A stretch of 52,495 nucleotides of DNA from JABMMZ01 sp044357345 (GCA_044357345.1 JBIKPR010000008.1:1-52495); one strand, 5' to 3'. Counted from the first letter of the stretch, positions 1 through 6,829 are shown. Notes: generated by a model from the sequence alone, not told the origin. Numbers and translations are program-made.

Positions 1-155
1 ATCCTATAAGTATAAATCATACAACCACCATCTGTCATTTCTCTACAACTTTGACCAACAAGCGCCTTGAAGTTTTTTCCTGTCGGGTCATTTTGAATAG
101 TTATCCCGAGCATGGATGGTACAAAAGCTAGAATGATTAAAAGTTTTATTGTCAT
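1..155 (-). CDS. Small exported protein, 3' end outside window (partial)
   Basis: An open frame starts at an ATG (complement of 153-155) and runs off the left edge of the window after 51 codons. The product begins MTIKLLIILAFVPSMLG, a short positively charged n-region and hydrophobic core that looks like a Sec signal peptide, followed by a polar stretch with two cysteines (QSCREMTDGGC). Only 5 bp separate its start from the dps stop codon, so it is probably co-transcribed behind dps. I do not recognise the family; the missing C-terminus prevents more. A link to oxidative or starvation stress is inference from position only. Confidence 0.6.
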   Translation of the reverse strand, partial: MTIKLLIILAFVPSMLGITIQNDPTGKNFKALVGQSCREMTDGGCMIYTYR

Positions 156-160
156 GATTT

Positions 161-643
161 TTAAAACTCTTTATTCATAAATGAAGAGTACATCCAAACC
201 GACTTCTCTTGTAAGCGAATATAGTCACTCATTAAGGCATTTGTTCCTTCGTCATTTGCGTCAGAAGCGATTGTAAGAAGTTCTCTTTGTAGAATAATAA
301 TTGTCTGAAACGAAGCTAAAATATCTTCAACTGCCTTTAATCCATCACTTACAAATACACTTTCCTTGATTTTTGAAGTTGTGCGATAGTCAGCATAATT
401 GTGTTTTGGTGTATGTCCCAATGTTAGAATTCTTTCAGCAACTTCGTCTATTTTTAATAATAAGTCATTGTACAATTCTTCAAATTTCAAATGAAGTTCA
501 AAAAATTTTTCTCCTTTTATGTTCCAATGATAACCTCTTGTATTTTGATAAAAAATTGAATAGTTGGCCAATAGCTCGTTTAACTTTTCTGCTAAATGTT
601 TAGCCTTATCATTGTCAAGTCCGATTGCATTTATGTTGTTCAT
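161..643 (-). CDS. dps: Dps family DNA-binding ferritin-like protein
   Basis: The 160-residue product has the length and signature of Dps, the 12-subunit mini-ferritin that oxidises ferrous iron with hydrogen peroxide, stores it, and protects DNA. The inter-subunit ferroxidase residues are visible: His39 in GYHWN, His51 in FFELHLKFEELY, and Asp66/Glu70 in KIDEVAERI. The short N-terminus has few basic residues, so direct DNA binding is less certain than iron storage. A promoter -7 element TACATTTG lies about 34 bp upstream of the start. The next gene on the same strand begins 5 bp after its stop. The family call is secure. Confidence 0.95.
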   Translation of the reverse strand: MNNINAIGLDNDKAKHLAEKLNELLANYSIFYQNTRGYHWNIKGEKFFELHLKFEELYNDLLLKIDEVAERILTLGHTPKHNYADYRTTSKIKESVFVSDGLKAVEDILASFQTIIILQRELLTIASDANDEGTNALMSDYIRLQEKSVWMYSSFMNKEF

Positions 644-677
644 GTTTTTTGATTTCTAGTGTTAAATTAATTAGTTT

Positions 678-685
678 CAAATGTA
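678..685 (-). promoter_or_regulatory. Promoter -7 element for dps
   Basis: On the minus strand this reads TACATTTG, a perfect match to the Bacteroidota -7 consensus TAnnTTTG. It lies about 34 bp upstream of the dps ATG. No clear -33 TTTG is seen at the usual distance. The assignment is by consensus only. Confidence 0.55.
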
Positions 686-879
686 AGTCTTAAAAAGTTT
701 CTTTACTGTAACAATAGTTACTGAACTGTTTTATTGTTTGCTTGCTTTCCAGCTTTGACTATTTGTAAGGTGTCGCCCTAAGCATGAAGGCAACTTAATC
801 ATATACGGACTTCCATATCCCATTTCACACCTATATGGGCATATATGAGACATTATGTGTCTTATACTCAAAAGTTAAT

Positions 880-919
880 AATTGGTTTCAATCGTTTCTA
901 ATTAGTTTTAATTGTTTCT
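880..919. repeat. Two tandem 20-bp units
   Basis: The two adjacent 20-bp units are AATTGGTTTCAATCGTTTCT and AATTAGTTTTAATTGTTTCT. They differ at three positions, all transitions. They lie in non-coding DNA between dps and the antitoxin gene. The function is unknown; they may simply be a decayed duplication. Confidence 0.6.
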
Positions 920-1040
920 TCCCGCAATTAAGCATTCTTAAACAACTTTAACAAATAGCTCACTTTTTTATTTCAAAACCCAAGATTATATAGTATAGGT
1001 TTTAAAAAAATGCAACAATGAACTAATACCGTTTAAATAA

Positions 1041-1343
1041 TTAAATTTTAATGCTCAACTCAAGCTTTCCACCAAAACCAAGTTCAATGATTTTTTCAAG
1101 GGTTGATAAACGGGCTTCTTTGATGTTGTTTTCTATTTTAGAAATATAAGACTTTGTGGTGCCTACTTTTTCAGCAAGTTGTTCTTGGGTCATTCCCAAT
1201 TCAAGCCTGGTATCATGAATTAAGACACCTATTTTAAAGGCTTCATAGCCCGACTCAAGTTCTTCGCGTTCTTTACTTCCGCGCTTGCCGTAATTTTTGT
1301 CTTTAAACGCTTCAAGACTGCTAATGTTCTTATTTTTACTCAT
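1041..1343 (-). CDS. XRE-family helix-turn-helix antitoxin (HigA type)
   Basis: The 100-residue product carries one Cro/C1-type helix-turn-helix at about residues 37-92 (IGVLIHDTRLELGMTQEQLA, then GTTKSYISKIENN). Its length and C-terminal LSTLEKIIELGFGGKLELSI match HigA/XRE antitoxins, which neutralise a RelE/HigB-type mRNA interferase and repress their own operon. Its ATG overlaps the stop codon of a short upstream frame (ATGA) that looks like the N-terminus of such a toxin, cut short. The antitoxin itself appears intact. It is therefore probably an orphan antitoxin or transcription regulator. Family certain; partner loss inferred. Confidence 0.9.
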   Translation of the reverse strand: MSKNKNISSLEAFKDKNYGKRGSKEREELESGYEAFKIGVLIHDTRLELGMTQEQLAEKVGTTKSYISKIENNIKEARLSTLEKIIELGFGGKLELSIKI

Positions 1344-1435
1344 GATACTTTAACCTTCTTGTTTTGTTTGTCAAAGAATTCCTGAAAGTAGTCTTTGTAA
1401 AAAACAACACTTCTATGTTTCCGATTCTTTTCCAA
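1340..1435 (-). pseudogene. Remnant of a HigB/RelE-type (Gp49-like) toxin
   Basis: Upstream of, and overlapping by 4 bp, the antitoxin start is a 31-codon frame that can start at TTG (complement of 1433-1435). It contains RSVVFYKDYFQEFFDKQNKK, which resembles the N-terminus of RelE/HigB-family (phage Gp49-like) toxins, usually about 100-115 residues. After NKKVK the frame reads VS and stops at the TGA that overlaps the antitoxin ATG. The toxin gene seems to have lost its middle and end by an in-place deletion that kept the junction with the antitoxin. It could also act as a short leader peptide. Homology judgement is from memory of the family. Confidence 0.65.
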
Positions 1436-1439
1436 AACA

Positions 1440-1469
1440 CAAAGTTACAAAAGTTTCACTAAAGTGCAA
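1440..1469 (-). promoter_or_regulatory. Promoter of the toxin remnant/antitoxin unit
   Basis: The minus strand shows TTG (complement of 1467-1469), a 19-bp spacer and TAACTTTG (complement of 1440-1447). This is a full Bacteroidota promoter of the TTTG / TAnnTTTG kind. It would start transcription at about the first codon of the toxin remnant. Confidence 0.6.
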
Positions 1470-1499
1470 CAATTAATTTATTTTAATAAAAACACGCCC

Positions 1500-1581
1500 G
1501 GCTTAAAAAACATTCCCACCTCCTCACCCACCGCAATGCCCGCCCCTGCTTGGCGTGGCAGCTTGCCGCTGGGCTTGCGTA
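1500..1581. repeat. Direct repeat, left copy, flanking the Fic gene
   Basis: This 82-bp segment is repeated in the same orientation at 2913-2995. The central 41 bp (1523-1563 against 2937-2977) match at 39 positions. After a 10-bp variable stretch both copies share CTTGCGTA at the same spacing (1574-1581, 2988-2995), and both begin GGCT followed by an A-run. It is GC-rich against an AT-rich background. It ends 2 bp before the fic stop codon. Confidence 0.85.
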
Positions 1582-1583
1582 TT

Positions 1584-2699
1584 TTAGACTCTGACCAATT
1601 TTAACAAGGGTTCAAAAGCATATAGGGCTGGTCTTCTACCTGATGATTCTTCTATAGTTCTTATTAATTCTTTTTCTAGCAAAATCCGAGTAAATCTAGC
1701 TGCGCTTGGTCCTGGTATGCCACTCTTCGAAGTGAATCGATTGTTTCTGAAAATAGGATTTGTAAAAATATAATCTAAAGCATTAACACTCCATTTTGAT
1801 GACAATGTATCTGAAAATATTGGTTTCATTTCTTCATATAGACTTTTTATCCTTTCTGCAATCTCTAAGTTTTTAATTGCCTGTTTTTCAATTGCATTTA
1901 AAAAAAATATACACCATGAGTCCCAATTGTTATTTTTCGAAACTTCTCTCATTGTATCAATATATTCATCTTTATGTTCTTCCAAATAACCACTTATATA
2001 AAAGTGAGGTTCTGAGATTGTCCCTGTGGACCACAAAAGCAATGTTATTAGCATGCGTCCAATCCTTCCATTTCCGTCTTGAAAAGGATGGAGTGCTTCA
2101 AACTCAAGATGCATCAAAGCAGTTTTGATTAAAATCGGATCTGAACTTTCGTTTATATAAATAAATAAATTTTCTAATCCTTCATTTAATTTTTCTGGAC
2201 TAATTGGTGTAAATAAAACCTTCTGTTTAAATTTATCCGCTAGATAGTTTTGTTCAGTTTTATATTTACCAGGTGATTTTTGTGCTCCCCTGCCAAAAGA
2301 CAATAGTTGTTGATGAATTGTTTTAATTAAGTGTTGAGATAGAGGATAGCCATCTTTCATTGCATTTTGTGCGTTCAAAAGTGCGCGCTGGTATAGAATT
2401 GTTTCATATACTTCAGATCGAACTTTATTTGCATCTTCAGAATCATTTTCACTATCTGCTTCGAACTTTAGAATCTCATCCATTGTGCTAATAGTGCCCT
2501 CCATTCTCGATGAAATCACAGCCTCTTGATTTCGTAATGGCGCTAGTAAAATTTCACTATTATGCATATTCTTCAGCATCTGGTCATATCTTGCCAATGC
2601 GTCCGTTGCTTTTAGGAGTGAATTAACAATTTTGACATAATTCAAATTTTTAGGCGGGAATTGTTCGTAATGATAATGTACTGAATTTGCAAAGTCCAT
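1584..2699 (-). CDS. Fic family AMP-transferase with C-terminal winged helix
   Basis: The 371-residue product has an N-terminal Fic_N region, a Fic core with the catalytic motif HPFQDGNGR at residues 204-212 (His204 catalytic), and a C-terminal winged-helix-like segment (SGIPGPSAARFTRILLEKEL). Fic enzymes usually transfer AMP from ATP to a protein hydroxyl. The inhibitory motif SSRMEG (residues 63-68, pattern S/T-x-x-x-E-G/N) is N-terminal to the core, so this is a class II, self-inhibited Fic. I chose the ATG at 2697-2699 because a frame opening at 2780 would run through the promoter and add a non-homologous hydrophobic leader. The gene lies between direct repeats and behind a palindrome array. 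The target protein is unknown. Confidence 0.93.
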   Translation of the reverse strand: MDFANSVHYHYEQFPPKNLNYVKIVNSLLKATDALARYDQMLKNMHNSEILLAPLRNQEAVISSRMEGTISTMDEILKFEADSENDSEDANKVRSEVYETILYQRALLNAQNAMKDGYPLSQHLIKTIHQQLLSFGRGAQKSPGKYKTEQNYLADKFKQKVLFTPISPEKLNEGLENLFIYINESSDPILIKTALMHLEFEALHPFQDGNGRIGRMLITLLLWSTGTISEPHFYISGYLEEHKDEYIDTMREVSKNNNWDSWCIFFLNAIEKQAIKNLEIAERIKSLYEEMKPIFSDTLSSKWSVNALDYIFTNPIFRNNRFTSKSGIPGPSAARFTRILLEKELIRTIEESSGRRPALYAFEPLLKLVRV

Positions 2700-2716
2700 A
2701 TTTTGTATTATTAACA

Positions 2717-2745
2717 CAAATATATGAAATAATTTGAATACCAAA
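2717..2745 (-). promoter_or_regulatory. Promoter of fic
   Basis: The minus strand reads TTTG (complement of 2742-2745), 17 bp, then TATATTTG (complement of 2717-2724). This matches the Bacteroidota consensus and predicts a leader of about 10 nt before the ATG at 2699. The -33 box is one half of the first CAAA-N4-TTTG palindrome. Confidence 0.65.
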
Positions 2746-2893
2746 GCTATTTGACATTCAAAATATATCATTTTTGACACTCAAAATAGTTTGATGTGTA
2801 TGAATTAGCATCAAAAAGCTTTGTCTATCATATTTCGAGAATAATGATAGACAAAATCATTTGATTGTTGGAAGTTAACGTCAAAATAATTTA
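2742..2893. promoter_or_regulatory. Array of five CAAA-N4-TTTG palindromes (candidate operators)
   Basis: Sites are CAAAGCTATTTG (2742-2753), CAAAATAGTTTG (2782-2793), CAAAAAGCTTTG (2812-2823), CAAAATCATTTG (2852-2863) and CAAAATAATTTA (2882-2893, one mismatch). Their starts are 40, 30, 40 and 30 bp apart, all multiples of about one helical turn. The first overlaps the -33 box of fic. Linkers add longer dyads: TTTGATG/CATCAAA between sites two and three, and a 12-bp arm between three and four. The binding protein is unknown; the Fic winged helix or the nearby XRE protein are candidates. Confidence 0.6.
2820..2855. repeat. Perfect 12-bp inverted repeat inside the fic upstream array
   Basis: The arms TTTGTCTATCAT (2820-2831) and ATGATAGACAAA (2844-2855) are perfect reverse complements separated by 12 bp. 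The outer ends coincide with halves of the third and fourth CAAA-N4-TTTG sites. It may be an operator for a dimer or a DNA hairpin. Confidence 0.8.
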
Positions 2894-2912
2894 TTGTTTT
2901 TAAAAACCACAA

Positions 2913-2995
2913 GGCTAAAAAAGAATATTACCAACCCTCACCCACCGAAATGCCCGCCCCTGCTTGGCGTGACAGCTCGGCTGAATACTTGCGTA
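2913..2995. repeat. Direct repeat, right copy, flanking the Fic gene
   Basis: This is the second copy of the repeat at 1500-1581, same orientation, one indel and scattered substitutions outside the 41-bp core (2937-2977). It begins 20 bp beyond the last palindrome of the fic array. Together the copies bracket the gene with its whole control region. Confidence 0.85.
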
Positions 2996-3102
2996 GGTTT
3001 TGTAGTCCCGAAAGGGCGACTGACAAGAAGCCCCTGAAAGGCATACAAAACAAGCCAGTAGGCAGCCGACTAAAACAGAAAGCAGGAAATAGGCGCTAAA
3101 TA

Positions 3103-3690
3103 TTACTTCTCAGCAATTAGCCAACGGTTTTTCAATTTTAAATTGAATGCCACGAAGGCCTCGAGTCCAGCCATATACTCGGCATTGCCCAAGGACAGCC
3201 CGTTCTCGTCGAGGGCCTTGTCGGTAAACTGAGATTCGAATATCTTGGGACTCACCATGCTTTCGCAATTGAAAACATTGAGAATCTTGTTAATTGTATA
3301 ACTCAGTTGCACGGCTGGCATACGTCCACCGCGGCCATTAGAGGTACCACAGGTGACAAACACTTTGTTGTTCCACATGTCTTTAAAAGCAGGTGCCGCC
3401 ATGGTGTGTACCATTTGGATAATCTCCGCACTAGGAAACCAATTGTACTCTGGAGTTAATACAAAAATCAGGTCTGATTCTTTGCAAGAATTAAACAAAT
3501 TGGCTTGAAACTCGGTCAAATTATTGGGATCTACACGCCCTGCATTCATAGATGGGATGTCAAATTCATTGAAATCTATGACATGTGCGGTCTCTTCGTT
3601 GTTTAAACTTTGTATATGTTTTTGTATGGCCTTTGCCACACGCAAGGTATTGCTGTTTTTTCGCGGCGATCCGCTTAATATGGTAATCAT
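3103..3690 (-). CDS. NADPH-dependent FMN reductase family protein
   Basis: The 195-residue protein starts MITILSGSPRKNSNTLRVAK, the FMN-phosphate loop (GSPRxxSNT) of the flavodoxin-like NAD(P)H-dependent FMN/quinone/azo reductase family. The middle segment LIFVLTPEYNWFPSAEI is the PEYN-type flavin contact. It probably reduces flavins, quinones or similar acceptors in the cytoplasm. It is the last gene of a three-gene operon; its ATG overlaps the meaB stop by 4 bp. Substrate cannot be told from sequence. Confidence 0.88.
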   Translation of the reverse strand: MITILSGSPRKNSNTLRVAKAIQKHIQSLNNEETAHVIDFNEFDIPSMNAGRVDPNNLTEFQANLFNSCKESDLIFVLTPEYNWFPSAEIIQMVHTMAAPAFKDMWNNKVFVTCGTSNGRGGRMPAVQLSYTINKILNVFNCESMVSPKIFESQFTDKALDENGLSLGNAEYMAGLEAFVAFNLKLKNRWLIAEK

Positions 3691-4595
3691 GTTAAATATT
3701 CATTGCTGAGAAATTGATACAGATTAAATCCGTTTTTGTTTGACTCAGCACTGATTTTGTTAAAAAGTTCTTGTTTGTCGATTTTGGCCATTTTGTGTTG
3801 CAGTATCAGTTGAAAGGCTTTTTCTGTTTTCAAATGGTTTTGTCGTATTGGGTCAATGTTCAATTGGTTGTGGGCTTGCAAGGCATCCCAAAATTCGGTA
3901 ATCCCTGTAAAGGTGGTGGCAACGGTTTTCAGCACGGGGATAGACCAATTGCCTGCCGCTTTTTGATGCACCAAGGCTGAAAGGTTGCGCACAAACAGGT
4001 CGGCGCCCTCGCGGTCTGACTTATTTACCACAAACACATCGGCTATTTCCATGAGTCCGCTTTTAAGGGTTTGCACCTCGTCGCCTGCCTCGGGAACCAT
4101 TACCACGGCGGTGGTGTCGGCCAATCCGGCAATTTCAACTTCGCTCTGCCCTACGCCAACGGTTTCGATGAGTATAAGGTCAAAACCGGCGTGTTTCATC
4201 ACATCGCAGATTTCGAAAATTCGGGCTGACAATCCGCCCAAACTGCCGCGGGTAGCCAGAGAGCGGATGTACACGTTTGGGTTGTTAAAATGCGAAGCAA
4301 GTCTGATACGGTCGCCCAACAAAGATCCAAAATTAAATGGAGAGGTTGGGTCAACAGCCAATATACCAATTTTTTTATTTTGTTTTAAGAGGTGGTCGAC
4401 CAAGGCGTTGACCAAACTGCTTTTGCCAGCACCAGGAGGACCTGTGAGACCTACCACAGGCACATGCACGTTGAAAGGCAAAGCGTTAAGCAAGTCCTTA
4501 CCAGCGGGCAGATTGTTTTCCACCAGAGAGATGGCACGGGCAAGGGTAATAAAATCGCCAGTCTGCAAGGCTTTTAAATCGATGGTTTTATTCAA
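3687..4595 (-). CDS. meaB: MeaB-type GTPase, methylmalonyl-CoA mutase chaperone
   Basis: The 302-residue product is a G3E P-loop GTPase of the MeaB/ArgK family. Visible motifs are Walker A GLTGPPGAGKSSLVNAL (about 50-66), DPTSPFNFGSLLGDRIRL, RSLATRGSLGGLS, the ETVGVGQSE switch segment, and the guanine-specificity NKSD. MeaB loads and protects the adenosylcobalamin cofactor of methylmalonyl-CoA mutase. No mutase gene lies in this window. The start is a TTG (complement of 4593-4595); a stop lies just upstream in frame (the ALDH stop region) and no ATG is close. It sits 9 bp behind the aldehyde dehydrogenase and overlaps the FMN reductase. Confidence 0.93.
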   Translation of the reverse strand: MNKTIDLKALQTGDFITLARAISLVENNLPAGKDLLNALPFNVHVPVVGLTGPPGAGKSSLVNALVDHLLKQNKKIGILAVDPTSPFNFGSLLGDRIRLASHFNNPNVYIRSLATRGSLGGLSARIFEICDVMKHAGFDLILIETVGVGQSEVEIAGLADTTAVVMVPEAGDEVQTLKSGLMEIADVFVVNKSDREGADLFVRNLSALVHQKAAGNWSIPVLKTVATTFTGITEFWDALQAHNQLNIDPIRQNHLKTEKAFQLILQHKMAKIDKQELFNKISAESNKNGFNLYQFLSNEYLT

Positions 4596-4604
4596 GGCTT
4601 GAGA

Positions 4605-6041
4605 TTACAATTTAATACACACATTTTTAGGTTCGGTGAAAAAGCGCATGGCTTCCCAACCACCTTCGCGGCCTACTCCACTTTGCTTAACCCCACCGAA
4701 AGGCGTGCGCAAGTCGCGCAACAACCAGCAGTTAATCCAAACAATTCCACTTTGAATATTGGCCGCCATGTTGTGGGCTTTGCTAATGTCTTGGGTCCAT
4801 ATGGTGCAAGCCAGTCCGTAGTCGGTAGAATTAGCCATTTCGAGCGCTTCATCGGCTGAGTCGAAAGGCATAATGCTCACCACTGGTCCAAATATTTCTT
4901 CGGTATTGCAACGGCAAGTGTGGGCAAGGTTTTCGATAATCGTTGGAGCAATATACCAACCATTTTCATGGCCATCAATTTTCAAGGATGTTCCACCTAT
5001 TAAAATACTACCACCCTCTTCTTTTGCCAATTCAATATACGAAAGCACTTTTTCGAAATGCATTTTGCTTACAATGGCGCCGATGCGCGATTCTTTGAGC
5101 AAAGGATTTCCCACTTGCAGTTTGCTCACTTCTAGCAACAAAGCCGCTTTAAATTTTTCATAAATCGGACGTTCTATAAATATGCGTGAACCGCAAAGGC
5201 AAATCTCACCTTGGTTGAGGAAAGAGGTTTGCACCGTGGTTTTAAGTGCCTTTTCAAAATCGCAATCAGCAAAAATGATGTTCGGGTTTTTGCCCCCAAG
5301 TTCTAGACTTAGTTTCTTAAACATTGGTGCAGCAACAGAAGCAATGTGTTTGCCTGTTGAGGTACCACCCGTAAACGAAATGGCTTTGATTTTGGGATGA
5401 GACACCAAAGCTGAGCCCACTTTGGGACCTAAACCGTGCACAATATTGAGAACACCGGCAGGAAGACCCGCTTCCATGCAGAGTTTAGACAAAAGAAAAG
5501 CAGTCATTGGTGTTATTTCAGATGGCTTGGCCACTAGGCAATTTCCAGCTGCCAAGGCAGGAGCAATTTTCCAAGTAAACAAATACAGGGGCAAGTTCCA
5601 AGGACTGATGCAGCCAACCACACCAATGGGTTGACGCAAGGTATAGTTAATGGCTAGGCCTTCCATATTGTGGCTTTCAGAGGCAAACTGCATAGCGGCA
5701 GTTGCAAAAAAACGGAAGTTTTGCGCCGAGCGGGTCATTTCATTTTTAGCCAACCACACCGGTTTTCCTTGGTCGATGCTCTCGGCAAGGGCCAATTCAT
5801 CGTTGTTCTTGTCAATCAATTCAGCAATGCGGTTTAGCACCATAAAACGCTCTTCCAAAGAAGTTAAACGCCAGGTTTTATAAGCTTCATTGGCATGGGT
5901 GTAGGCCAAATCAACATCGGCTTCATCACTATCTGGAATCAAGGAATACACGGCACCTGTAGCAGGGTTGTAATTGTCCAAGTACAAAGACTTGATAGGA
6001 CTTTGTAGGGCGCCATTGATATAGTTTGAAATTCTTTGCAT
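4605..6041 (-). CDS. Aldehyde dehydrogenase, ALDH8/aminomuconate-semialdehyde type
   Basis: The 478-residue NAD(P)-dependent aldehyde dehydrogenase has the general base Glu247 in LELGGK and the catalytic Cys281 in NQGEICLCGSRIF. The EICLC-SRIF motif is that of the ALDH8 / 2-aminomuconate-6-semialdehyde dehydrogenase group, which acts in the kynurenine route of tryptophan breakdown and in meta-cleavage pathways. The C-terminal FGGVKQSGVGREGG is the standard ALDH end motif. It heads an operon with meaB and an FMN reductase. No other kynurenine genes are in the window, so the substrate is provisional. A weak -7-like GATATTTG lies just upstream. Confidence 0.9.
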   Translation of the reverse strand: MQRISNYINGALQSPIKSLYLDNYNPATGAVYSLIPDSDEADVDLAYTHANEAYKTWRLTSLEERFMVLNRIAELIDKNNDELALAESIDQGKPVWLAKNEMTRSAQNFRFFATAAMQFASESHNMEGLAINYTLRQPIGVVGCISPWNLPLYLFTWKIAPALAAGNCLVAKPSEITPMTAFLLSKLCMEAGLPAGVLNIVHGLGPKVGSALVSHPKIKAISFTGGTSTGKHIASVAAPMFKKLSLELGGKNPNIIFADCDFEKALKTTVQTSFLNQGEICLCGSRIFIERPIYEKFKAALLLEVSKLQVGNPLLKESRIGAIVSKMHFEKVLSYIELAKEEGGSILIGGTSLKIDGHENGWYIAPTIIENLAHTCRCNTEEIFGPVVSIMPFDSADEALEMANSTDYGLACTIWTQDISKAHNMAANIQSGIVWINCWLLRDLRTPFGGVKQSGVGREGGWEAMRFFTEPKNVCIKL

Positions 6042-6128
6042 GCTAAAAATAAAGATGCAAATATCGGATTAAAAGGAAAGAAAGGCAAACAAGTTCTAGG
6101 TCATCTTCAACAAAAGTAAATTATCATT

Positions 6129-6211
6129 CACAGCCCTGCACGAGAGATTGTTCAGAGCAACAATCACCATGCAGGGTGAAACAAGGGTAAGCGGGAGACA
6201 GGGAGGCTGTG
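6129..6211. repeat. Composite stem-loop
   Basis: CACAGCC (6129-6135) pairs with GGCTGTG (6205-6211) as a long-range arm. Inside, CCCTGCA (6134-6140) pairs with TGCAGGG (6170-6176) and GATTGTT (6146-6152) with AACAATC (6159-6165), loop CAGAGC. The two outer possibilities share two bases, so they are alternative or partly overlapping. It has no U-tract and does not look like a terminator. Confidence 0.6.
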
Positions 6212-6241
6212 GAGTTTGGAAATTAGATATATTGAAAAACT

Positions 6242-6355
6242 GAGAAATTGATCCCAGTGCCAGAGACTCCACCCCCCATTTCAGAATTTGCTCAAAGCAG
6301 CGAATCCGACACAGGGCAGGTCGTTTCGTCACGGCACGGGATGGATAAATTGAGA
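6242..6355 (+). repeat. Dispersed fold-back repeat, copy 1 (long form)
   Basis: The outer stem is ATCCC-A-GTGCC (6251-6261) with GGCAC-GGGAT (6333-6342). An inner hairpin pairs ATTTGC (6286-6291) with GCGAAT (6300-6305) around TCAAAGCA. It matches copy 4 (52383-52475, minus strand) along its whole length, and copies 2 and 3 at both ends. The outer stem differs from the other copies by compensatory changes. Confidence 0.85.
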
Positions 6356-6557
6356 AATCCGTTTTTGAATAGTCGCCTTTTCCCGCTGTTTGCTTTAGCC
6401 TGTGACTTTGTGCCAGCATTAGCAGTTGTTTTACTTGGCTTACTGCCGCGCGCCCAGCAATACACGCTTATGCATTGTCACAAATTTACACAGGGCTGCC
6501 GCTCCCATCGGGGCGAGGCATTTCGTGAAACGATGATCTTATTAAATTTAATAATGT

Positions 6558-6582
6558 CTCAGGGGTGTTTTTCACCCCTGAG
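6558..6582. repeat. Perfect 10-bp hairpin
   Basis: CTCAGGGGTG (6558-6567), loop TTTTT, CACCCCTGAG (6573-6582). It is a strong stem but has no following T-run on either strand, so it is more likely a repeat or DNA hairpin than a terminator. Confidence 0.8.
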
Positions 6583-6708
6583 CTCGAAAACAAAATAATT
6601 AAATATTTCTAATTGCTCCACCCGGAAATGGGAGTGAGAGTGAATGTGAATGCGATATTTAGAACGAAAAAATGAAGCATTTCCGACTTAACTCAGCCCT
6701 AAGGATCA

Positions 6709-6751
6709 CTCCGTGGTGTGTTTTCTGCTTTGAGAAAACTATACCACGGAG
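6709..6751. repeat. Long interrupted hairpin upstream of the SNF2 gene
   Basis: CTCCGTGGT (6709-6717) pairs with ACCACGGAG (6743-6751), and GTTTTCT (6720-6726) with AGAAAAC (6733-6739). A further small GAGCT/AGCTC dyad overlaps its right end. It lies about 50 bp upstream of the SNF2 promoter. Confidence 0.8.
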
Positions 6752-6800
6752 CTGTTGTAGCTCTATTTTCCTTTTTTCCAAAAAATCCCCTTATCTCCGT

Positions 6801-6829
6801 TTTGCCCATCAAAATTTACCCTACCTTTG
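6801..6829 (+). promoter_or_regulatory. Promoter of the SNF2 helicase gene
   Basis: TTTG (6801-6804), a 17-bp spacer and TACCTTTG (6822-6829) match the Bacteroidota -33/-7 consensus. The predicted start is within about 15 nt of the ATG at 6850. Confidence 0.65.

Larger units (their letters stand above)
644..1040. other. Intergenic region between the antitoxin gene and dps
   Basis: No credible gene was found in these 397 bp. The region holds the dps promoter (678-685), a pair of imperfect 20-bp tandem units (880-919) and AT-rich sequence. A small inverted repeat GAGACA-N5-TGTCTT lies near 847-863. No terminator for the antitoxin gene is obvious. Confidence 0.5.

Noticed and set aside
1500..1581. 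Integron attC site
   Set aside because: The layout resembles a cassette, but no RYYYAAC/GTTRRRY core pair was found and no integrase is present. It is kept only as a direct repeat with an open mechanism.
1584..2780. Longer Fic start at 2780
   Set aside because: The extra 27 residues are hydrophobic, unlike Fic N-termini, and the segment contains the promoter and first operator.
2742..2893. Possible CRISPR array upstream of fic
   Set aside because: The repeated unit is only a 12-bp palindrome with a variable centre and alternating 18/28-bp linkers; there are no cas genes. An operator array fits better.
3985..4602. 205-codon frame antisense to meaB
   Set aside because: It is a shadow of meaB on the opposite strand; the composition is Ser/Thr/Pro-rich without any domain, while meaB has all family motifs.
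6096..6419. 107-codon minus-strand frame
   Set aside because: It crosses the composite hairpin and the fold-back repeat; the translation has no family features and looks like read-through of repeat DNA.
6248..6598. 116-codon plus-strand frame
   Set aside because: It is a translation of the fold-back repeat and adjacent hairpin DNA.
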